DNA of 64,000 nt from an uncultured Lachnospiraceae bacterium (GTDB taxonomy: Bacteria; Bacillota; Clostridia; Lachnospirales; Lachnospiraceae), in assembly GCA_910584965.1 (NCBI GenBank), contig CAJUDZ010000002.1, positions 62,001-126,000 of the forward strand. The letters run 5' to 3'. Positions 60,026 to 64,000 of the stretch are shown piece after piece. The notes beneath the pieces were generated by a model, which was not told where the DNA came from, ran no database searches, and was given only the letters and a program-made list of their open reading frames with translations. Both the position numbers and the translations under genes were made by a program. Numbering within the stretch: position 1 is the first letter of the stretch; each line of letters begins with the position of its first letter.

Positions 60026-62299
60026 ATGATGATAACCATGGAAAAAGAGCGGATCAGTTCAAAAACGTGCGCGGAAAGATTCGGAGAGGCTTTCCCGCTC
60101 GGAAACGGCAGAATCGGAGCGATGGTCTACGGAACGGCGCCGGAAGAGAAGATTGTATTTACGGAGAATACTTTTTTCAGCGGGAAAAAAGAAGATGCGG
60201 CCGGGCCGGAAGATGCGGCGGCTTTTCGGAAAATGCGGGAAGCCGCGGCGGTCGATAATTACGAAAAAGTACATCTGGAAGCCCGGAAGTTTATCGGAAA
60301 ACGGGGAAATTACGGAACGGCCCTTCCGGTCGGGACTTTGTACCTTCATTACGGAAACGAAAACGGCGCGGTACGCCTGGCGGAGCGGTCTCTTGATATC
60401 GGGCAGGGAATTGCCTCATGCCGCTATGAAAGCGGCGGCGGATTTCAGATCGAAGAGACGATTTTCCTGTCCCATCCCGATCATGTTTTTGCCATGCGGA
60501 TACGGGGGGAGCGTCCTTTTGACGCCGATATCAGATGGCAGGGGGAGCAGGGGAGCAAAGAGACTGTTTATACGGAAAGCGGAATAGATTTTACGGAACA
60601 TGCCAAAGAGACGATGCACTGTGATACGCAATGCGGCGTAACGCTTTCCGGGAAAGCCTGGGTGAGCGCGGATGGGGAAACACATTGCGGGCCGGGCGGG
60701 CTGAAAGCCGTCCGTGCGTCGGAACTGTATGTTTATCTCGATATGAAGACGGATTTCAGGGAAAAGGCGGGGCTGGAGCCGGAAGGAACGAGGAGAAACA
60801 TCTTTTTGCAAAAACCGGCGAAACGTTTCGGGGAATTGATGGAAGACCATGCCGCGGACATGAAAGCGCATATGAACCGTGTGTCTCTTGAACTTGGAGA
60901 AACGCCGGAAGCGGAACGGCTTGTTTTTCTTTATCAGTACGGGCGGTATCTGCTGCTTTCTTCGTCAAGGGAGGATTCCGTGCTTCCGGCGCATTTACAG
61001 GGGATATGGAACGATAACGTAGCCTGCCGCATCGGGTGGACATGCGATATGCACCTGGACATCAACACCCAGATGAATTATTGGATTCTAAATGCCTGCC
61101 GTCTGCGGGAATGCGCGCCTGCGCTGGAACGGTGGATAGAGGAGCTGCTTATTCCGGAGGGCAGAAAGACGGCGGAAGCATTTTATGGGTTAAAAGGCTG
61201 GGCGGGGGAAATCGTGTCAAATGCCTTTGGTTATGCACAGCCTTATTGGGCCGCGCCGCTCGCGCCATGTCCTACCGGCGGCCTGTGGCTGATTACGCAG
61301 CTGTGGGAAAATTATCTGTATACGGAGGAGGAAGATTATCTGCGGGCCATAGCTCCGGTCTTTCGGGAAGCGGCGCTCTTTTTTGACGGCTATGTGTTTG
61401 AAACGGAAAGCGGTTACTATTCCTGCGGGCCTTCCATATCGCCGGAAAACAGTTTTTTGTGGGAGGGGAAAACTTATCAGATCAGCAGCGGCTGTACCTA
61501 TGAAATTCTGATGATCCGGGAATTGTTCGACATTTATGAGCAGATGGCGGAGCGGCTTGGGATGCGGGACGATGCCCTGCTTTGCAGCATCGCGGAGAAA
61601 AAGAAAAAACTTCTGCCTTACCGGGTGTCGGAGGACGGAACGATTGCGGAATACGCGGCGGATTTTGCGGTACCGGATAAACAGCACCGGCATACAAGCC
61701 ATCTGCTGGGCGTTTTTCCCTTCGCGCAGATCAATCCGGTCGATACGCCCGACTTATGCGCGGCGGCCGGGGAATCCATCCGGCAGAAGCTGGCGCCGGA
61801 AAGCGGCTGGGAGGATACGGGATGGGCGAGATGCCTGCTGTTTTTATATGAGTGCAGATTATGGAATGGAAAAGAGGCGTACAGGCATTTGCAGGCATTG
61901 ACGCATAAACTGCTGGAACCGAACGGCCTGGTATACCATCCGCCGACGCGGGGGGCCGGCGCTTTCGATCATGTATATGAGCTGGACGGCAATACGGGCC
62001 TTACGATGGGAATGACGGAAATGATGATGCAGAGCCATCTTCATTTTGTCCATCTGCTTCCCGCCATGCCGGCGGAACTGAGAGAAGGCGCCGTGAAAGG
62101 ACTGCTGGCAAGAGGGAATATCGAAGTGAGTTTTGCATGGAAGGACGCTGCGGTTTTGCGGGCGGAATTTTGTGCAGGGAAAGATAAGGAGATTTTTGTC
62201 CTGGCAAACGGTGAAACGTTTCGGGTTTCGTTAAAAGCCGGGCAGAAAAAAAGCATAGATTGCACGAAAAGAAGCGGAGCGGAAAGGGGCAGAATATGA
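60026..62299 (+). CDS. Glycoside hydrolase family 95 (alpha-L-fucosidase or alpha-L-galactosidase type)
   Basis: The 757-residue protein starts after GGGGAGA and has GH95 landmarks: N-terminal FGEAFPLGNGRIGAMVYG and FTENTFFSGKKE, the (alpha/alpha)6 barrel with PAHLQGIWNDNV, DMHLDINTQMNYWI, PCPTGGLWLITQLWENYLYT, a catalytic-region SPENSF, and a late DTGWARCLLFLY. No signal peptide, so intracellular. It would remove fucose or L-galactose from host or plant glycans. The next gene starts within its stop. Confidence 0.9.
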   Translation: MMITMEKERISSKTCAERFGEAFPLGNGRIGAMVYGTAPEEKIVFTENTFFSGKKEDAAGPEDAAAFRKMREAAAVDNYEKVHLEARKFIGKRGNYGTALPVGTLYLHYGNENGAVRLAERSLDIGQGIASCRYESGGGFQIEETIFLSHPDHVFAMRIRGERPFDADIRWQGEQGSKETVYTESGIDFTEHAKETMHCDTQCGVTLSGKAWVSADGETHCGPGGLKAVRASELYVYLDMKTDFREKAGLEPEGTRRNIFLQKPAKRFGELMEDHAADMKAHMNRVSLELGETPEAERLVFLYQYGRYLLLSSSREDSVLPAHLQGIWNDNVACRIGWTCDMHLDINTQMNYWILNACRLRECAPALERWIEELLIPEGRKTAEAFYGLKGWAGEIVSNAFGYAQPYWAAPLAPCPTGGLWLITQLWENYLYTEEEDYLRAIAPVFREAALFFDGYVFETESGYYSCGPSISPENSFLWEGKTYQISSGCTYEILMIRELFDIYEQMAERLGMRDDALLCSIAEKKKKLLPYRVSEDGTIAEYAADFAVPDKQHRHTSHLLGVFPFAQINPVDTPDLCAAAGESIRQKLAPESGWEDTGWARCLLFLYECRLWNGKEAYRHLQALTHKLLEPNGLVYHPPTRGAGAFDHVYELDGNTGLTMGMTEMMMQSHLHFVHLLPAMPAELREGAVKGLLARGNIEVSFAWKDAAVLRAEFCAGKDKEIFVLANGETFRVSLKAGQKKSIDCTKRSGAERGRI

Positions 62300-64000
62300 A
62301 AAATATAACGGTAACGGATACTTATGTGGAGGTACAGGCCGGAAAATGCAATTACCGCCTGATTCCGGTGACGGCGGAAATCATCCGGTGCATTACTTCC
62401 AAAAAGGAAATCGCAGAAGATACGGGTTCCCTTATCATTGAGGATTTTGTCGGGAAAGGAGAATATCCGCCGGTAAAGTTTGAAGTGTGTCGGGATGAGG
62501 AATCCGTATGCCTGAAAACGGCCGGCGTCCGGGTGAAAATCCTGTTGGATGACGGAGCGGTTTTCTGGCAGCATGCGGACGGCTCCGCATGGGCCCGGGA
62601 AAGGGGAAGGGAACTGTCGGAAACGGACGTGTTCCGCTATACGACGGGCGATGAAGAACCGGTAATCCATCGCGTGAAAACCGTGGACGGCGAGCGGAAT
62701 TTTATAAAAAATCTGAAAGAGACGGCGGACAGAAAGGCTTACCGCGGCAGAATCTTTTTTCAATGGGAAGAAGACGAAGGCATCTACGGGCTGGGGCAGG
62801 CCGAAGAGGGAATTTATAATTACAGGGGGCATAATCAGTATCTTTATCAGCATAATATGCGTATACCGATGCCCATGTTTGTGTCGGACAGGGGATACGG
62901 CGTGCTGGTGGACTGCTGTTCCCTGATGGTATTTCACGATGAAGTTTCCGACCAAAAGGAAAAGGAGGCAAAAGACTCTTATCTGTTTCTGGATACCGTA
63001 GACCAGATCGATACCTACTTTCTGGGAGGCGGCAGTATGGATGGCATTATCCGGGGATATCGGTATCTGACCGGAAAGGCGCAGCTTTTACCCAAATGGG
63101 CCTATGGTTATGTGCAGTCCAAAGAGCAGTATTATACGGGGCGCGAGCTGACGGATGTGGTAGAGAGATACCGGAAAGAGCAGATTCCGCTGGATTTGGT
63201 GGTGCAGGACTGGAACACATGGGAGCCGGGAAACTGGGGTGAAAAAATTCTCGACGGGAACCGCTATGGGGATATGAGAGCGTGTGCGGCACAAATCAAC
63301 CGGATGCACGCGCATACGATGGTATCCGTATGGCCGAATATGAATTTCGGCGGTAAAAACCATACGCAGTTTCTGGAAGCCGGGTATCTGCTGAACGATT
63401 TAAGCACTTATAACGCGTTTGACGAACGGGCCAGACGGATGTACTGGGAGCAGGCAAAGGAGGGCCTTTTCGATCAGGGGTTTGAGTCCTGGTGGTGCGA
63501 TTCCACGGAGCCTTTTTCCGGCCCGGACTGGAACGGAGAGGTAAAGAGAGAGCCCTGGGAACGTTACGTTCTGGTGGGAAACGAGCATAAGAAATATCTG
63601 GACGCCGCCGTGGCGAATGCGTTCGCCCTCCAGCATGCGAAAGGAATCTATGAAAACCAGCGCAGGGACTGTCCGGATAAGCGTGTCTTAAACCTGACCC
63701 GCTCCGGCTATGCTTCCGGCCAGAAGTACGGCGCCATGCTCTGGTCCGGCGATACATGCGCATCCTGGGAGACTTTGTGCACGCAGATTAAAGAAGGATT
63801 GAATATGGGGCTTTCCGGATATCCTTATTGGACCTTCGACATCGGCGGATTTTTTACGGTAGGAGAAAAATGGCAGAACAGGGGATGCGGATGCAGTACG
63901 GACGCGTCGCCGAAATGGTTCTGGCAGGGAAAATATGACGAAGGTGTCAGCGATAAGGGATACTGTGAGCTTTATACCAGATGGTTACAGGTGGGCGCGT
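62296..64000 (+). CDS. Glycoside hydrolase family 31 (alpha-glucosidase/alpha-xylosidase), 3' end outside window
   Basis: ATG 62296 overlaps the GH95 stop (ATGA). About 568 residues are seen with no stop. GH31 features are GIYGLGQAEEGIYNYRG, LPKWAYGYVQSKEQYY, LDLVVQDWNTW, nucleophile Asp in ESWWCDSTEP and the acid region MLWSGDTCASW followed by GLSGYPYWTFDIGGFF. The coupled GH95 suggests joint breakdown of a xyloglucan- or fucose-containing glycan, an inference. Confidence 0.92.
   Translation, partial: MKNITVTDTYVEVQAGKCNYRLIPVTAEIIRCITSKKEIAEDTGSLIIEDFVGKGEYPPVKFEVCRDEESVCLKTAGVRVKILLDDGAVFWQHADGSAWARERGRELSETDVFRYTTGDEEPVIHRVKTVDGERNFIKNLKETADRKAYRGRIFFQWEEDEGIYGLGQAEEGIYNYRGHNQYLYQHNMRIPMPMFVSDRGYGVLVDCCSLMVFHDEVSDQKEKEAKDSYLFLDTVDQIDTYFLGGGSMDGIIRGYRYLTGKAQLLPKWAYGYVQSKEQYYTGRELTDVVERYRKEQIPLDLVVQDWNTWEPGNWGEKILDGNRYGDMRACAAQINRMHAHTMVSVWPNMNFGGKNHTQFLEAGYLLNDLSTYNAFDERARRMYWEQAKEGLFDQGFESWWCDSTEPFSGPDWNGEVKREPWERYVLVGNEHKKYLDAAVANAFALQHAKGIYENQRRDCPDKRVLNLTRSGYASGQKYGAMLWSGDTCASWETLCTQIKEGLNMGLSGYPYWTFDIGGFFTVGEKWQNRGCGCSTDASPKWFWQGKYDEGVSDKGYCELYTRWLQVGA

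Overview
The window reads as chromosomal DNA of a Gram-positive, low-to-mid GC anaerobe of the class Clostridia, most likely family Lachnospiraceae. The signs are MecA, HemZ, independent phosphoglycerate mutase, YesM/YesN-type two-component pairs, a GntR/YtrA-type ABC regulator, BlaI/BlaR1, an ECF-type RibU under an FMN riboswitch, and glycoside hydrolases of families 13, 31, 42 and 95. Shine-Dalgarno sites are strong (GGAGG type). I cannot name the genus. No rRNA, tRNA, CRISPR array, origin or complete insertion sequence was seen.

Layout. 1-3.2 kb: a soluble chemoreceptor with a CZB domain (cut by the window edge), then a kinase-like HATPase-receiver-DegV fusion, then (3.3-4.3 kb) a receiver fused to a small alarmone synthetase. 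4.4-6.5 kb: glycogen debranching enzyme. 6.6-15 kb: a TRAP transporter operon (dctP, dctQ, dctM) with a YcxB-like protein, its own sensor kinase and AraC-type response regulator, a second membrane-anchored DctP-like protein and an MFS permease, followed by a cupin. 16.2-31.7 kb: a glycan or surface-polymer island. It opens with a truncated tyrosine integrase fused directly to a 5'-truncated glycosyltransferase. The first part (16.3-25.4 kb) is visibly AT-richer than its flanks. Seven of the nine island genes carry the same roughly 95-residue Rossmann-like module attached to different enzymes: GT-A and GT-B glycosyltransferases, a HAD protein, a methyltransferase/kinase-like/cytidylyltransferase fusion and a TIM-barrel isomerase. 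An eighth protein fuses CBS-like, SGNH-like and citrate-lyase-ligase-like domains. I consider this island the best candidate for an undescribed system: a pathway for making and attaching an activated (CDP- or AMP-linked) small building block to a surface glycan.

31.6-37.0 kb: two AraC regulators, the second with a leader full of short dyads, and a BlaI/BlaR1 pair with a 21-bp inverted-repeat operator. 37.0-37.9 kb: ribU with FMN riboswitch, terminator and promoter on the minus strand. 37.9-46 kb: housekeeping genes (MecA, esterase, DEAD-box helicase, YgjP-like metalloprotease, gpmI) and a GH42 beta-galactosidase. 46.3-48.5 kb: a membrane GGDEF(degenerate)-EAL protein, followed by a 46-bp inverted repeat. 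48.8-52.3 kb: an autoregulated GntR-ABC operon. 52.3-57 kb: a MacB-like ABC operon with a large secreted partner, preceded by a leader with two copies of a structured repeat. 57-64 kb: enolase, hemZ, and two coupled glycosidases (GH95, GH31), the last running off the window.

Together the window shows glycan uptake and breakdown (GH31/42/95, GlgX, TRAP), central glycolysis (gpmI, eno), envelope building (the island) and an unusual density of signalling proteins that join receiver domains to effector enzymes.
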